Counted from the first letter of the stretch, positions 26,136 through 35,111 are shown. The stretch: DNA of 64,000 nucleotides from an uncultured Bacteroidaceae bacterium (GCA_905233285.1 CAJODY010000006.1:1-64000), one strand, 5' to 3'. Notes: generated by a model not told the origin, from the sequence alone. Made by a program: numbers and translations.

Positions 26136-28946
26136 CTATTTTCTATTCTTCATAATTTCTTTATATTCCTTGAATGTCATCATGCGATTGCACCCTTTGC
26201 CATCAGACGTATAATTTGTACAACCCAAGAATGGTAAACTTTTCCCTTGTTTGACAATCAAATAACCATCTTTACAGTTATCGCATTTGAGGATGGACAT
26301 GCCGTTGCCCCTTAAATCATTCGTAAGGAAATCACATATCTCAGGTTCATTGGAACACATCCACAATTTCAGACCATATGTTTTTTTGTATCTCAACTGC
26401 AATGGATAGTTGCATATTGGACAATGTTTTATTTCTCCAGTATTCTGTTGGTGCTCGTCTAATTGACCCCGTAGTGTGACATTAGGATAGTCTTTCACAA
26501 GCTCACGGACAAATTCAGACGGTCGTTGTTGAGGGGTTACAATATAAACACGATTCTTTGTACGTGTCAAAGCAACATAAAATAGACGTCGTTCTTCCGC
26601 ATACTCAATAGAGCGGTCTATTTTAACCACATATTGTAGAACCGGATCGTCTTGGATTTTGGATGGGAAACCATATACTGAGTCTATTGCATTTATAATA
26701 ATCACATTGTCATAACCCAATCCCTTTGCACGATGGACTGTCATGAACTCCATCTCTATTTCTGCAAAGGTTTTAGAAGTAACATTACCTGTCTTTTCCC
26801 AATATTCAAAATCTGCTGATTTTGTAAGATTAAACCCGTCAAATCCATAGCGCCCCAATAACAATATCGATGATTTGGGGTTCTCTGCAAGAATTTCTTT
26901 CATCAACTTATCAACAGTCTCGCCAACTAAGAAAAACTTACCACCACGACCTTCATATTTTTTTCTATCAACGTCTTCTGTATATGTTTGGATTATTACC
27001 GGATTCGAAATATGTTTTGGAGAAATAAGTGCTTTTTGTATTTGTTCTGAGTTCTTCTGAATAAATCCTCCTGCAATATCAATAATCTCTTGAGCATTAC
27101 GATATGTTTTTGTAATACTAAGTTCCAAACCATACCCAAATGTATCTTTGAAATGCGTAAAAAGAGTAATGTCAGATCCTGCATAAGCGTAAATTGACTG
27201 CCAATCATCACCTACAGCTATAATTTTAGCATTACACAATTGACCCAATTCTTTGGTGAGATCAAAACGCTGACGAGATATGTCTTGATACTCATCAACA
27301 ATGATATACTTAAAATCCAATTCAAGTTTCTGTTCTTCGGCCTCATGCATGATTCGGGCAGAATCATTAATCATGTCCTCAAAATCTATGGCATGCCGCT
27401 CTTTCAGACATTTTGCATATTCATGATAACATTGTTCGCATATTGTGAGAAATAATTTATTTCGTTCATTCTTTGATGTGGCATTCCATGCGAAAAACTT
27501 CTCCGTAGTGTATCCATTTGTCTTGAAATTCTGAATAAAGGTGCAAACCAAATTAACAAGACGAGAGATGTATTTATTCTCTTCTGTATTGACAATCTTC
27601 TCAAACACCTCTTTAGATGGACGCGGATGAAGTTCAAAACTGTGCGATTTTAATTCCTCTCTCACATGGTCTAATAAACCTCTTCCATCATTATATGCAG
27701 AGAATGTGTAAATTAAATCGGTACCATGATTCCGATGTAACTTTACTTTGTCATTAACTTCCTGTTTATATTTGGCAAGTTGTTGTGAATTATACCGGCT
27801 ATTTTTCCCATCTTGAGTTATACCAAAGTGCTCAATGTATGCAACTTTGTCACCTTGTGTTATAGTAAAATCAGGGGTGTAAACTTTATATGAATTAGCA
27901 ATATTAAACGGATATGGTTTCTCATATACATATTCAATTCCATTAAGAAACAAGAAATTAGCAATCTGCACTTCTTGAGCCGAACGTAATGATTCGCGAG
28001 CAATTGTTTGACATTTACCTGTACGTTCGTTAATTACTTTTTCTGTATACTCATCTATATTTCCCCGAATTGTTGAAAAATCTGCCTTTGAGATATAATT
28101 GAAGAAGTCATTTAAATCTTCTCCTTCATAGGGAGCATCAAAATAACTACCAAAGAAAAGAATCAACTTGTCAACCAACTCAGGATTCTCAAGAATGTTA
28201 TTTTTGAGATAGTTATTAATAACATTAAACATAAATCCTTGATCAACAACTACCCTACGTTCGGCGTCTTGACGTCGTAAAATAGCGTATCCTGTCTTAT
28301 GAAATGTTGTAACTGGACAAGGAATCCTTAAGTTTTTGTTTATTTTCTCTCGAAGTTCTCCTACCGCCTTATTGGTAAATGAAATTACCAAGATTTGTTC
28401 AGGTGCGATACCTTTCCTTTCAACTAGATACCTTACTTTTGCAGAAACTGTTGTCGTCTTACCCGCTCCTGCACCAGCAATAACTAACGTATAATCCTCA
28501 TCAGACAATACAACACGCCTTTGTTCATCATCCAATCTTATCCTTGGGTCAACTGGTGCTAGGATATTGTCGAGATATTTTTTTTCTTCCTTTAAATGAC
28601 GTTGAACATATTGTTCATTATGCTTGGCAATAATCGACGACTCTTTGTTTAAACACACATCTGCATATTCTAGAAGAAACTTATCTACATAACTTCTCTC
28701 TAAGGCGTTTTTTTCGCAATAATAATCTAGCGTATTTGCCCTTTTTGTATTCTCAAAAAATGTATAGGTATCCGAATAATGTTCACGTAGATATTCATAG
28801 TCCGAGCGTGCTAAATATCTGTCAGTTTCTTGAAAAGACATTAACTCCTTGCGAAATCCCATCAATGATTTTATTTCATGCGTCAGTTCTTGGAAATCCG
28901 CTTTGTCGGATTGAAAGATGCTCAATATTTTGTAAATAAGTGACAC
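26136..28946 (-). CDS. UvrD/Rep-family helicase of the helicase IV (HelD) type with zinc ribbon
   Basis: This 936-residue protein has all SF1A helicase motifs: VIAGAGAGKTTTVSAKV, VDEYQDISRQRFD, GDDWQSIYAYAGSD, TVHRAKGLGYDNVIIINA and FYVALTRTKNRVY. Between motifs Ia and II there is an insertion (about residues 310-420) with YEKPYPFNIANSYKVYTPDF and VAYIEHFGI, the nuclease-like insert typical of helicase IV relatives. The N-terminal 130 residues are helical. The last 90 residues carry Cys pairs (CPICNYPLQL, LKCDNCKDGY), a topoisomerase-type zinc ribbon. It unwinds 3'-5' DNA, with a role in repair or defence. Base composition is visibly more A+T-rich than the neighbours, and it borders a repeat-rich gap, which suggests acquisition. 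Confidence 0.9.
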   Translation of the reverse strand: MSLIYKILSIFQSDKADFQELTHEIKSLMGFRKELMSFQETDRYLARSDYEYLREHYSDTYTFFENTKRANTLDYYCEKNALERSYVDKFLLEYADVCLNKESSIIAKHNEQYVQRHLKEEKKYLDNILAPVDPRIRLDDEQRRVVLSDEDYTLVIAGAGAGKTTTVSAKVRYLVERKGIAPEQILVISFTNKAVGELREKINKNLRIPCPVTTFHKTGYAILRRQDAERRVVVDQGFMFNVINNYLKNNILENPELVDKLILFFGSYFDAPYEGEDLNDFFNYISKADFSTIRGNIDEYTEKVINERTGKCQTIARESLRSAQEVQIANFLFLNGIEYVYEKPYPFNIANSYKVYTPDFTITQGDKVAYIEHFGITQDGKNSRYNSQQLAKYKQEVNDKVKLHRNHGTDLIYTFSAYNDGRGLLDHVREELKSHSFELHPRPSKEVFEKIVNTEENKYISRLVNLVCTFIQNFKTNGYTTEKFFAWNATSKNERNKLFLTICEQCYHEYAKCLKERHAIDFEDMINDSARIMHEAEEQKLELDFKYIIVDEYQDISRQRFDLTKELGQLCNAKIIAVGDDWQSIYAYAGSDITLFTHFKDTFGYGLELSITKTYRNAQEIIDIAGGFIQKNSEQIQKALISPKHISNPVIIQTYTEDVDRKKYEGRGGKFFLVGETVDKLMKEILAENPKSSILLLGRYGFDGFNLTKSADFEYWEKTGNVTSKTFAEIEMEFMTVHRAKGLGYDNVIIINAIDSVYGFPSKIQDDPVLQYVVKIDRSIEYAEERRLFYVALTRTKNRVYIVTPQQRPSEFVRELVKDYPNVTLRGQLDEHQQNTGEIKHCPICNYPLQLRYKKTYGLKLWMCSNEPEICDFLTNDLRGNGMSILKCDNCKDGYLIVKQGKSLPFLGCTNYTSDGKGCNRMMTFKEYKEIMKNRK

Positions 28947-28972
28947 TATTTCTTTTGTTTTGTATTTCTTTA

Positions 28973-28980
28973 CAAAGATA
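28973..28980 (-). promoter_or_regulatory. -7 promoter box of the helicase IV-like gene
   Basis: The minus strand reads TATCTTTG, matching TAnnTTTG, 26 bases upstream of the ATG at 28946. A TTG lies 18 bases further upstream at 28999-29001. Confidence 0.55.
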
Positions 28981-29147
28981 CAAATATTTTTTCTTACACA
29001 ATAATACCCAGGGGATTTTTTCCTTCATGTAACCAATCCAATTTTGGATTCGTTAGCCCAACTAAAAAATCAGCCTACCCTCGTACCACCGATGAAATGG
29101 GAAATTCTAAGTAATATAGCAATATCATTAATGAAATCCCGCAATGT

Positions 29148-29291
29148 GCTACAGCGCTACAGTGCTACAGTTAGAAACACTGTCTGCGAAAACTCAAAAA
29201 TGAATTTTATATTATATATATATATATAATATAACCATATTTTCATGGTCCGAAATAGGCTCTCGGGAACTGTAGCGCTGTAGCGCGTAGC
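29148..29291. repeat. Large imperfect inverted repeat with A/T palindromic core
   Basis: The left arm at 29148-29172 (gctacagcgctacagtgcta then cagtt) is matched by the reverse complement of 29268-29291 with one gap and one mismatch. Each arm is itself made of gctacag units. The centre at 29208-29233 is a perfect 26-base palindrome of A and T only, and its midpoint coincides with the midpoint of the arms. The intervening sequence is weakly similar as well. Confidence 0.75.
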
Positions 29292-29403
29292 AGTTCCGAG
29301 ACTCTCGCTCGAATCAGTAGCGTCACTACTCCATAAGTCCGTAAGGGACAAAATCCCCGCCCCTACAGCGCCATTACCACGCGACTGCCGCGTCGTGATG
29401 TGT

Positions 29404-29431
29404 CGGGCGCCGCGTCGCGACATCGCGCCCG
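29404..29431. repeat. G+C-rich palindrome
   Basis: CGGGCGC (29404-29410) pairs with GCGCCCG (29425-29431). The loop holds the smaller palindrome gtcgcgac. It lies in the G+C-rich half of the gene-free region. Confidence 0.55.
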
Positions 29432-29514
29432 CAAGATAACGGCTGGTATTCAGCTGCTTAAAACGACGTTTTCAACGTCATGACCCGAAAATCACCGATT
29501 TTAACGTTTTGCTA

Positions 29515-29545
29515 TTGCAGGGAATATGAGAAATGTGTACCTTTG
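29515..29545 (+). promoter_or_regulatory. Promoter (TTG-N20-TACCTTTG) of the coiled-coil protein gene
   Basis: TACCTTTG at 29538-29545 is a perfect -7 box, and TTG at 29515-29517 lies 20 bases upstream. The gene starts 16-28 bases downstream. Confidence 0.6.
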
Positions 29546-29561
29546 TAGCGGATTTTAAATA

Positions 29562-30443
29562 ATGTACATGCATATGAAGAAACAGTATATCATTTTCGCA
29601 GTTGTGGTTGCGGTGCTCGCCGTGGCACTGGTATTCGTGTTCACTATGCTGCAGCAGCAGAAGAGTGCAAATGCGGAGTTGCAGGAGTTGGCCGAACTCG
29701 ACAAGCTGGAGATGGAGGATCAGTACCGCCAGTTCGACATGCAGTACGGCGAACTGCAGAAGCAGTTGAAGAACGATTCGCTGATTGCCCAGATTGAGGA
29801 GGAACGCCGCCACACGCAGGAGCTGCTCGAGGAACTGGAACGCACGAAGGCTACGGACGCTGCTGAGATTACCCGACTGAAGAAGGAAATCACATCGCTC
29901 AGGAAGGTGCTGCAGAGCTACATCATGCAGGTGGATTCGCTGAACCGACTGAACGAGACGCTGGTGGCAGAGAATGCTGAGATGAAGGAGCAGGTGACGG
30001 AGGCTAACACTCAGATTTCGTCGCTGCGCACTCAGGCTTCGACGCTGAAGGATAAGGTGGAGATTGCTGCACAGCTCGACGCTACGGGGTTCTGGGTCAG
30101 TCCGCAGAACAAGCGCGGCAAGGACGAGAAGAAGGCTAAGAACGTGAAGAAACTGGCTTTCGGTTTCACAATCGTGAAGAACGTGACGGCTCAGAACGGT
30201 GAACGCGTGGTGTATGCCCGCATACTGAAGCCCGACAATACGATTCTGGGCAGCAAGGGCACGTTCAGCTACGAGAACACCCAACTGGAATACACCGAGA
30301 AGAAGTATATCGACTACAACGGCGAGGAACAGTCGGTGACGATGTATAGCGACATCGAGGAGTTCATCGACGGCGGCACGTACAAGGTGTTCATCTTCTG
30401 CGACAAGCAGATGATAGGTCAGACTTCGTTCACATTGAAATAA
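29562..30443 (+). CDS. Membrane-anchored coiled-coil protein, function unknown
   Basis: The protein has 293 residues if the ATG at 29562 is used; ATGs at 29568 and 29574 (MKKQYIIFAVVVAVLAVALV) are equally possible. One N-terminal membrane helix is followed by a long Glu/Gln/Leu-rich coiled coil (residues about 30-165). A globular, beta-rich C-terminal domain follows (LAFGFTIVKNVTAQNGERVV to KVFIFCDKQMIGQTSF). It is probably anchored in the inner membrane with the rest in the periplasm. I know similar architectures in Bacteroidales but no function. It starts a plus-strand run with rpe, a DUF4827 gene and glmM. Confidence 0.8.
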   Translation: MYMHMKKQYIIFAVVVAVLAVALVFVFTMLQQQKSANAELQELAELDKLEMEDQYRQFDMQYGELQKQLKNDSLIAQIEEERRHTQELLEELERTKATDAAEITRLKKEITSLRKVLQSYIMQVDSLNRLNETLVAENAEMKEQVTEANTQISSLRTQASTLKDKVEIAAQLDATGFWVSPQNKRGKDEKKAKNVKKLAFGFTIVKNVTAQNGERVVYARILKPDNTILGSKGTFSYENTQLEYTEKKYIDYNGEEQSVTMYSDIEEFIDGGTYKVFIFCDKQMIGQTSFTLK

Positions 30444-30489
30444 AAGACGTCGCAAACTAAAAAACTATAAACTCTCAACTTTAAACCTT

Positions 30490-31146
30490 ATGCTCGTTTC
30501 CCCTTCATTGCTGGCTGCCGACTTCGCCAACCTGCAGAAAGACATAGAGATGATAAACCGTTCGGAAGCCGACTGGCTCCACCTCGACGTGATGGACGGC
30601 GTGTTCGTGCCAAACATCAGTTTCGGTTTTCCGGTGCTGGAAGCGGTGGCTAAGATTTGCAAGAAGCCGCTCGACGTACACCTGATGATCGTGGAACCGG
30701 AGAAGTTCATCGGGCAGGTGAAGGCTCTGGGGGCTTACATGATGAACGTACACTACGAGGCTTGCCGCCATCTGCACCGCACCATAGCCGAGATTCACGA
30801 GAACGGCATGAAGGCTGCAGTGACCCTCAATCCGCACACACCGGTCAACCTGCTGGAGGACATCATTCGCGACGTGGACATGGTGCTCATAATGACGGTG
30901 AACCCCGGATTCGGCGGACAGGCTTTCATCGAGCATTCACTGGACAAGGTAAGGATGCTGCGCGAGATGATAGAGCGCACGGGCTCGAAGGCTCTGATAG
31001 AGGTTGACGGAGGTGTGAACGCAAAGACTGCGCCACGTCTGGCTGAGGCAGGAGTGGATGTGCTGGTGGCCGGAAGTTATGTCTTCGGAGCTGAGAATCC
31101 GGAGGAGAGAATTAAGGATTTGAAATCATTGAACATTAATGAATAG
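30490..31146 (+). CDS. rpe: Ribulose-phosphate 3-epimerase
   Basis: The product has 218 residues. It interconverts D-ribulose 5-phosphate and D-xylulose 5-phosphate in the pentose phosphate pathway. TIM-barrel landmarks are all present: SPSLLAADF, WLHLDVMDGVFVPN, LDVHLMIVEP, the phosphate-binding VNPGFGGQAF and LIEVDGGVN. The next gene (DUF4827) begins inside the last codons, with an 8-base overlap. Confidence 0.97.
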   Translation: MLVSPSLLAADFANLQKDIEMINRSEADWLHLDVMDGVFVPNISFGFPVLEAVAKICKKPLDVHLMIVEPEKFIGQVKALGAYMMNVHYEACRHLHRTIAEIHENGMKAAVTLNPHTPVNLLEDIIRDVDMVLIMTVNPGFGGQAFIEHSLDKVRMLREMIERTGSKALIEVDGGVNAKTAPRLAEAGVDVLVAGSYVFGAENPEERIKDLKSLNINE

Positions 31147-31861
31147 AAAGTTTTTGAAAAGTGCTGCTTCATCGACAGGGATGACCGCCTTGCTTGCGGC
31201 TGTCATCGTCTGCATTGCCGGCCTTTCGTCGTGCAACAAAGGCGAAACCTACGCAAAGATGAAGGAGAGGGAGCGTGATGCAATTGACAGATTCGTATCG
31301 GGAAACCATTTTACGGGTAGGATAAACGTGATTTCGGAGGAAGCGTTCAATGCGCAGGGACAGACTACGAACACGGCCAACAACGAGTTCGTGCGCTTCG
31401 AAAGCGACGGTATCTACATGCAGATTGTAAGGAAAGGAGCGGGATACACCATGTGGGAAATGTCAGAACCCGACCCCCAATACAATCCTGACAGCACTGC
31501 GACTCAGACCATCTGTTGCCGTTTTCTCGAATACGACATCGAGAATGCCGATACGACATGCACGAACATGTATCAGACTCAGAATGCATACGTAGATAAG
31601 ATGCAGTGCACCTACACCCGACTGGGACGCAGCTACACGGCATGGTTCACCGAAGGGAAGATGAAGGATTACCACTCGTCATCATCGGTGGTACCGAAGG
31701 GATGGCTCAAACCGCTCGACTACATTCGGTTGGCAAGGTCGGAAGGTTCGGGCGAAGTGGCTAAGGTGCGTCTGATTGTGCCGCATTCGTCGGGTACTGC
31801 CAATGCCAGTGCTTATGTGCTGCCTTTCTATTATGAGATAACGTATCAGTTAGGGAAATAA
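31139..31861 (+). CDS. DUF4827 lipoprotein
   Basis: This 240-residue protein has a long lipoprotein signal ending IAGLSSC (Cys32), then a linker. The domain begins YAKMKERERDAIDRFVSGNHF and contains VRFESDGIYMQIVRKGAGYT and a C-terminal VLPFYYEITYQL strand. This matches DUF4827 proteins of Bacteroidales, which I recall as having an FKBP-like fold and often sitting just upstream of glmM, as here. Peptidyl-prolyl isomerase activity is not shown by any residue I can point to. It overlaps rpe and is likely co-transcribed. Confidence 0.82.
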   Translation: MNRKFLKSAASSTGMTALLAAVIVCIAGLSSCNKGETYAKMKERERDAIDRFVSGNHFTGRINVISEEAFNAQGQTTNTANNEFVRFESDGIYMQIVRKGAGYTMWEMSEPDPQYNPDSTATQTICCRFLEYDIENADTTCTNMYQTQNAYVDKMQCTYTRLGRSYTAWFTEGKMKDYHSSSSVVPKGWLKPLDYIRLARSEGSGEVAKVRLIVPHSSGTANASAYVLPFYYEITYQLGK

Positions 31862-31862
31862 A

Positions 31863-31899
31863 AGCCCCTTCCTAACCTCCCCCATAATGGGGAGGAACT
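31863..31899. repeat. REP-like palindromic element, copy 2
   Basis: CCTCCCC (31876-31882) pairs with GGGGAGG (31889-31895). The flanks (agcccc...gaggaact) match the element at 4171-4203. Both copies lie on the same strand just after a stop codon and before the next gene. Confidence 0.65.
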
Positions 31900-31934
31900 T
31901 GAAGAATAAAAAATAGTCAAATAGTAAATAAAAG

Positions 31935-33344
31935 ATGTCATTAATTAAATCAATTTCAGGAATACGCGGAACCATCGGCGGAAGAGCCGGCGACGGACTC
32001 AACCCGCTGGATATCGTGAAGTTTACAAGTGCCTATGCCACACTTATGCGTCGCACAGGCGGTAACGGAAGCAATAAGATTGTAGTGGGCAGGGATGCAC
32101 GCATCTCGGGCGAAATGGTGAAGAACGTCGTTTGCGGTACTCTGATGGGTATGGGATTCGACGTAGTAAACATCGGACTTGCATCGACCCCTACCACCGA
32201 GTTGGCTGTAACGATGGAAGGTGCCTGCGGAGGTATCATCATCACCGCAAGTCATAACCCACGCCACTGGAACGCCTTGAAACTGCTCAACAGCGACGGA
32301 GAATTCCTCAATGCAGCAGAAGGCAACGAGGTGCTCAGAATAGCCGAGGCAGAGGATTTCGACTTTGCCGACGTAGATCACATCGGTAAGTATCGCGAAG
32401 ACAATACCTACGACCAGAAACATGTGGACCTGGTACTGGGACTTGACCTCGTGGATGTGCCTGCCATCAAGGCTGCAAAGTTCAAGGTAGCATTCGACTC
32501 TATCAACTCCGTAGGTGGCATCATCCTGCCGAAGCTGCTGAAGGCTCTCGGTGTCGAGGACGTGACTCCGCTCTACAGCGAACCTACAGGCGACTTCCAA
32601 CACAATCCCGAGCCACTGGAGAAGAACCTCTCGGACATCATGGGACTGATGAAGAAAGGCGGAAAGGACGTGGCATTCGTAGTTGACCCCGACGTGGACC
32701 GTCTGGCTTTCATCTGCGAAGACGGAAAGATGTATGGCGAGGAATATACATTGGTAACCGTTGCCGACTACGTGCTGAGCCACACTCCGGGCAATACGGT
32801 GAGCAACCTGAGTTCTACCCGCGCACTGAGAGACGTGACACAGAAATACGGCATGCAGTATAACGCAGCAGCTGTAGGCGAGGTGAACGTGGTGACAAAG
32901 ATGAAGGAAACCAACACCGTGATAGGCGGCGAAGGCAATGGCGGAGTAATCTATCCTGCTGCCCACTACGGACGCGATGCCCTCGTAGGTATTGCATTGT
33001 TCCTCTCACACCTGGCTCACAAACGCCAGCAGCAGCCCGGACTGACCGTAAGCCAGTTGCGTGCCACTTATCCCGAATACAGCATTGCAAAGAACCGTAT
33101 CGACCTGCAGCCATCGACCGACGTGGATGCTATACTGAAGAAGGTAAAGGAGATGTACACAGGTCAGGAAGGCGTGGCTGTGAACGATATCGACGGTGTG
33201 AAGATTGACTTCCCCGACAAGTGGGTTCACCTGCGCAAGTCGAATACCGAACCAATCATCCGCGTCTATTCAGAAGCTGGCACAATGGAGGCTGCCGACG
33301 AGATAGGTAAGAAGATTATGGACATCGTCTATTCGATGCAGTAA
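31935..33344 (+). CDS. glmM: Phosphoglucosamine mutase (alpha-D-phosphohexomutase)
   Basis: This 469-residue enzyme of the alpha-D-phosphohexomutase family converts glucosamine 6-phosphate to glucosamine 1-phosphate for UDP-GlcNAc. Visible sites are the phosphoserine loop IITASHNPRHWNALK, the magnesium loop VVDPDVDRLAFICEDG, the sugar-specificity loop IGGEGNGGVIYP and the phosphate-binding RKSNTEPIIRVYSEA. The length and the GEGNGG loop fit the Bacteroidetes GlmM form, though phosphomannomutase/phosphoglucomutase activity cannot be excluded. It is followed by a strong bidirectional terminator. Confidence 0.88.
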   Translation: MSLIKSISGIRGTIGGRAGDGLNPLDIVKFTSAYATLMRRTGGNGSNKIVVGRDARISGEMVKNVVCGTLMGMGFDVVNIGLASTPTTELAVTMEGACGGIIITASHNPRHWNALKLLNSDGEFLNAAEGNEVLRIAEAEDFDFADVDHIGKYREDNTYDQKHVDLVLGLDLVDVPAIKAAKFKVAFDSINSVGGIILPKLLKALGVEDVTPLYSEPTGDFQHNPEPLEKNLSDIMGLMKKGGKDVAFVVDPDVDRLAFICEDGKMYGEEYTLVTVADYVLSHTPGNTVSNLSSTRALRDVTQKYGMQYNAAAVGEVNVVTKMKETNTVIGGEGNGGVIYPAAHYGRDALVGIALFLSHLAHKRQQQPGLTVSQLRATYPEYSIAKNRIDLQPSTDVDAILKKVKEMYTGQEGVAVNDIDGVKIDFPDKWVHLRKSNTEPIIRVYSEAGTMEAADEIGKKIMDIVYSMQ

Positions 33345-33403
33345 GGGGCGCCCATTTTTTCGACATAACGACATATCGGCATATCGAAGGTGCCTAGAAA
33401 CTT

Positions 33404-33432
33404 AAAGAGGATGCGTTTGCATCCTCTTTTTT
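33404..33432. terminator. Bidirectional intrinsic terminator between glmM and plsC
   Basis: AAAGAGGATGC (33404-33414) and GCATCCTCTTT (33419-33429) form a perfect 11-base stem with a four-base loop. T residues follow on the plus strand and an A-rich start serves the minus strand. The two convergent genes end on either side. Confidence 0.88.
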
Positions 33433-34162
33433 AGTTTCTGTATTTCTCTTCAATTCCGCTGTTAATCGTGTCGTAAACCCGTTGCATCAATTCCTTGGTG
33501 CCGAGTTTGCAGTATTCTCCCGGACTGATGGGTTTATGTATCTTCATGCTCAAATGTCCTTGGCTGACACTATAATCGTTACGCGAAAAGGTGTCGAACG
33601 AGCCGTTGATGGTGATGGGTACGATGGGGAGTCCGATTTCGCTGGCAAGCATGAAAGCTCCGCGCTTGAACTCATTCATGTGTCCGTCGTGGGTACGAGT
33701 TCCTTCAGGGAAAATCGTCATCGACGTACCCTGCTGGAGGGTTTTCTCTGCCTGACGCACAGCATGGACTATGCTGGCACGGCTCTCACCAACGAATATC
33801 TGCTGACTGCGGGCACAGGCAATTCCAACGAAAGGAAGTTTGCGCAGGTATTCCTTCATCATCCACTTGAAACGGTTGGGCAGGTAGCCGTAGAGCAGAA
33901 AGATATCGAAGTAGCCTTGATGGTTGGCGAGAAAGACATAGCTCTGATGCGGCTCGATATATTCCATACCTTCAAGACGGACAGAGTGGAGACCGGTGCG
34001 AATGGTAAAACGGCTCCACAGGCGTGGCACGTACCAGGACACATATTTGGTGTCACCAAGGAACGAGGCAACCACAACAAGAAGAGCAACCACGATGGTA
34101 GCCACAACAAACAGCGGCAGAGCAACGAGGTAGGAGTATATCTTATATAGGACTTTTTTCAT
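33431..34162 (-). CDS. plsC: 1-acyl-sn-glycerol-3-phosphate acyltransferase
   Basis: The protein has 243 residues from the ATG at 34162 (MKKVLYKIYSYLVALPLFVV). The frame extends five codons upstream. It has one or two N-terminal membrane helices and then the acyltransferase motifs: FLANHQGYFDIFLLYG (NHx4D), GIACARSQQIFVGES, TIFPEGTRTHDG (PEGTR) and GLPIVPITING. It acylates lysophosphatidic acid to phosphatidic acid in phospholipid synthesis. It is followed downstream by the shared terminator and preceded by a metallophosphoesterase gene on the same strand. Confidence 0.92.
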   Translation of the reverse strand: MKKVLYKIYSYLVALPLFVVATIVVALLVVVASFLGDTKYVSWYVPRLWSRFTIRTGLHSVRLEGMEYIEPHQSYVFLANHQGYFDIFLLYGYLPNRFKWMMKEYLRKLPFVGIACARSQQIFVGESRASIVHAVRQAEKTLQQGTSMTIFPEGTRTHDGHMNEFKRGAFMLASEIGLPIVPITINGSFDTFSRNDYSVSQGHLSMKIHKPISPGEYCKLGTKELMQRVYDTINSGIEEKYRN

Positions 34163-34196
34163 ATTAAATCTAAACAAATGCCTCTTTGATGCGTTC

Positions 34197-35084
34197 TCAC
34201 TTGCCGCAATGTAGCGTCAGTACGTCGATTTCGGGGTCTGCACCCAGTCGGAAAGGTATAAGAGTGCCAGCTCCGATAGACACGTTGAGCAGTTGGTCAT
34301 CGTCAGCATATAAGCCTTGCCACTCATCGTATGCCCAACTTACAGGCGACCACCCGAAGACACGGAACTGTCCGGCATGGGTATGACCGGAGAGTGTGAG
34401 CTGGATGTTGGTCTTATCTACTATGTCGTGACGCCAATGAGTGGGGTCATGGGTGAGCAGAATCTTAAAGTCGGAATCGGACACTCCCTTCATGGCACGG
34501 TCGAGATGTGCAAACTTTGGGAAGTAGGATTTCAGATAACCCTGATTTTCCACTCCTACTATATATATATGTGTGCTGTCGCGCTCAATCTTCACGTTTT
34601 CGTTGAGCAGCGGCTTCCAACCGAAACTGCGTTCGTAAGCAACCAACTGACGCACGTCGGCTTTCTGCTGGGCTGGAGTCAGTTTGCGGCGGTAGAGTGC
34701 ATAGTCGTGGTTGCCAAGTATGGAAAGGACTCCATCAGGGGCTGACAGCTGAGACAGGATAGGCTCGTATCCCTTCAACTCGTCGGAACCGAAATTGACA
34801 ATGTCGCCGGTAAATACTATAAGGTCGGGCTTCTGGCTGTTGACGAGGTCAACGATATTCTGCACTTCCTTTTCGAAACCACCAGTAAAGGAACCGATGT
34901 GGAGGTCGGAGAGTTGCACTATACGGTAGCCCTCGAACGCAGCAGGAAGGTCGGAGAATGTCAAGTCATGACGGTTGACATGAAAACGGAAGCGTCCAAG
35001 AAAGTAACCATAGCATCCAATAAGGACGAGTATGAGAATTATTGCCACCGCAATAGTAGTGTTTCGTTTTGTCCTGGGTTTCAT
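34197..35084 (-). CDS. Membrane-anchored metallophosphoesterase
   Basis: The protein has 295 residues, with an N-terminal membrane helix (TTIAVAIILILVLIGCYGYF) followed by a calcineurin-like phosphoesterase domain. The metal-binding motifs are IVQLSDLHIGSF, IVFTGDIVNFG, SILGNHDYALY, LLTHDPTHW and LSGHTHAGQFRVF, in the usual order. This is the YkuE/YaeI-like group, some members of which act on lipids or nucleotides at the membrane surface; the substrate here is unknown. It lies between pyrC-type dihydroorotase and plsC, all on the minus strand with short gaps. Confidence 0.9.
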   Translation of the reverse strand: MKPRTKRNTTIAVAIILILVLIGCYGYFLGRFRFHVNRHDLTFSDLPAAFEGYRIVQLSDLHIGSFTGGFEKEVQNIVDLVNSQKPDLIVFTGDIVNFGSDELKGYEPILSQLSAPDGVLSILGNHDYALYRRKLTPAQQKADVRQLVAYERSFGWKPLLNENVKIERDSTHIYIVGVENQGYLKSYFPKFAHLDRAMKGVSDSDFKILLTHDPTHWRHDIVDKTNIQLTLSGHTHAGQFRVFGWSPVSWAYDEWQGLYADDDQLLNVSIGAGTLIPFRLGADPEIDVLTLHCGK

Positions 35085-35111
35085 AAACTATGAGAGTATA
35101 AAGTGAGAGGA

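Larger units (their letters stand above)
28981..29561. other. Gene-free, repeat-rich intergenic region
   Basis: About 580 bases without a credible gene. It starts A+T-rich and holds a large inverted repeat centred near 29220. It then becomes strongly G+C-rich (29300-29435) with several small palindromes, and ends in the promoter of the next gene. Short frames here on both strands encode the same RYSATV string because of the inverted repeat, and I do not regard them as genes. Confidence 0.7.

Noticed and set aside
29157-29423. Short minus-strand frame (88 codons) in the gene-free region
   Set aside because: Its sequence is made by the inverted repeat and the A/T palindrome. The opposite strand gives a matching short peptide, so both are by-products of the repeat.
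31956-32966. Minus-strand open frame opposite glmM
   Set aside because: It is antisense to a clear enzyme gene, with no signal, domain or promoter.
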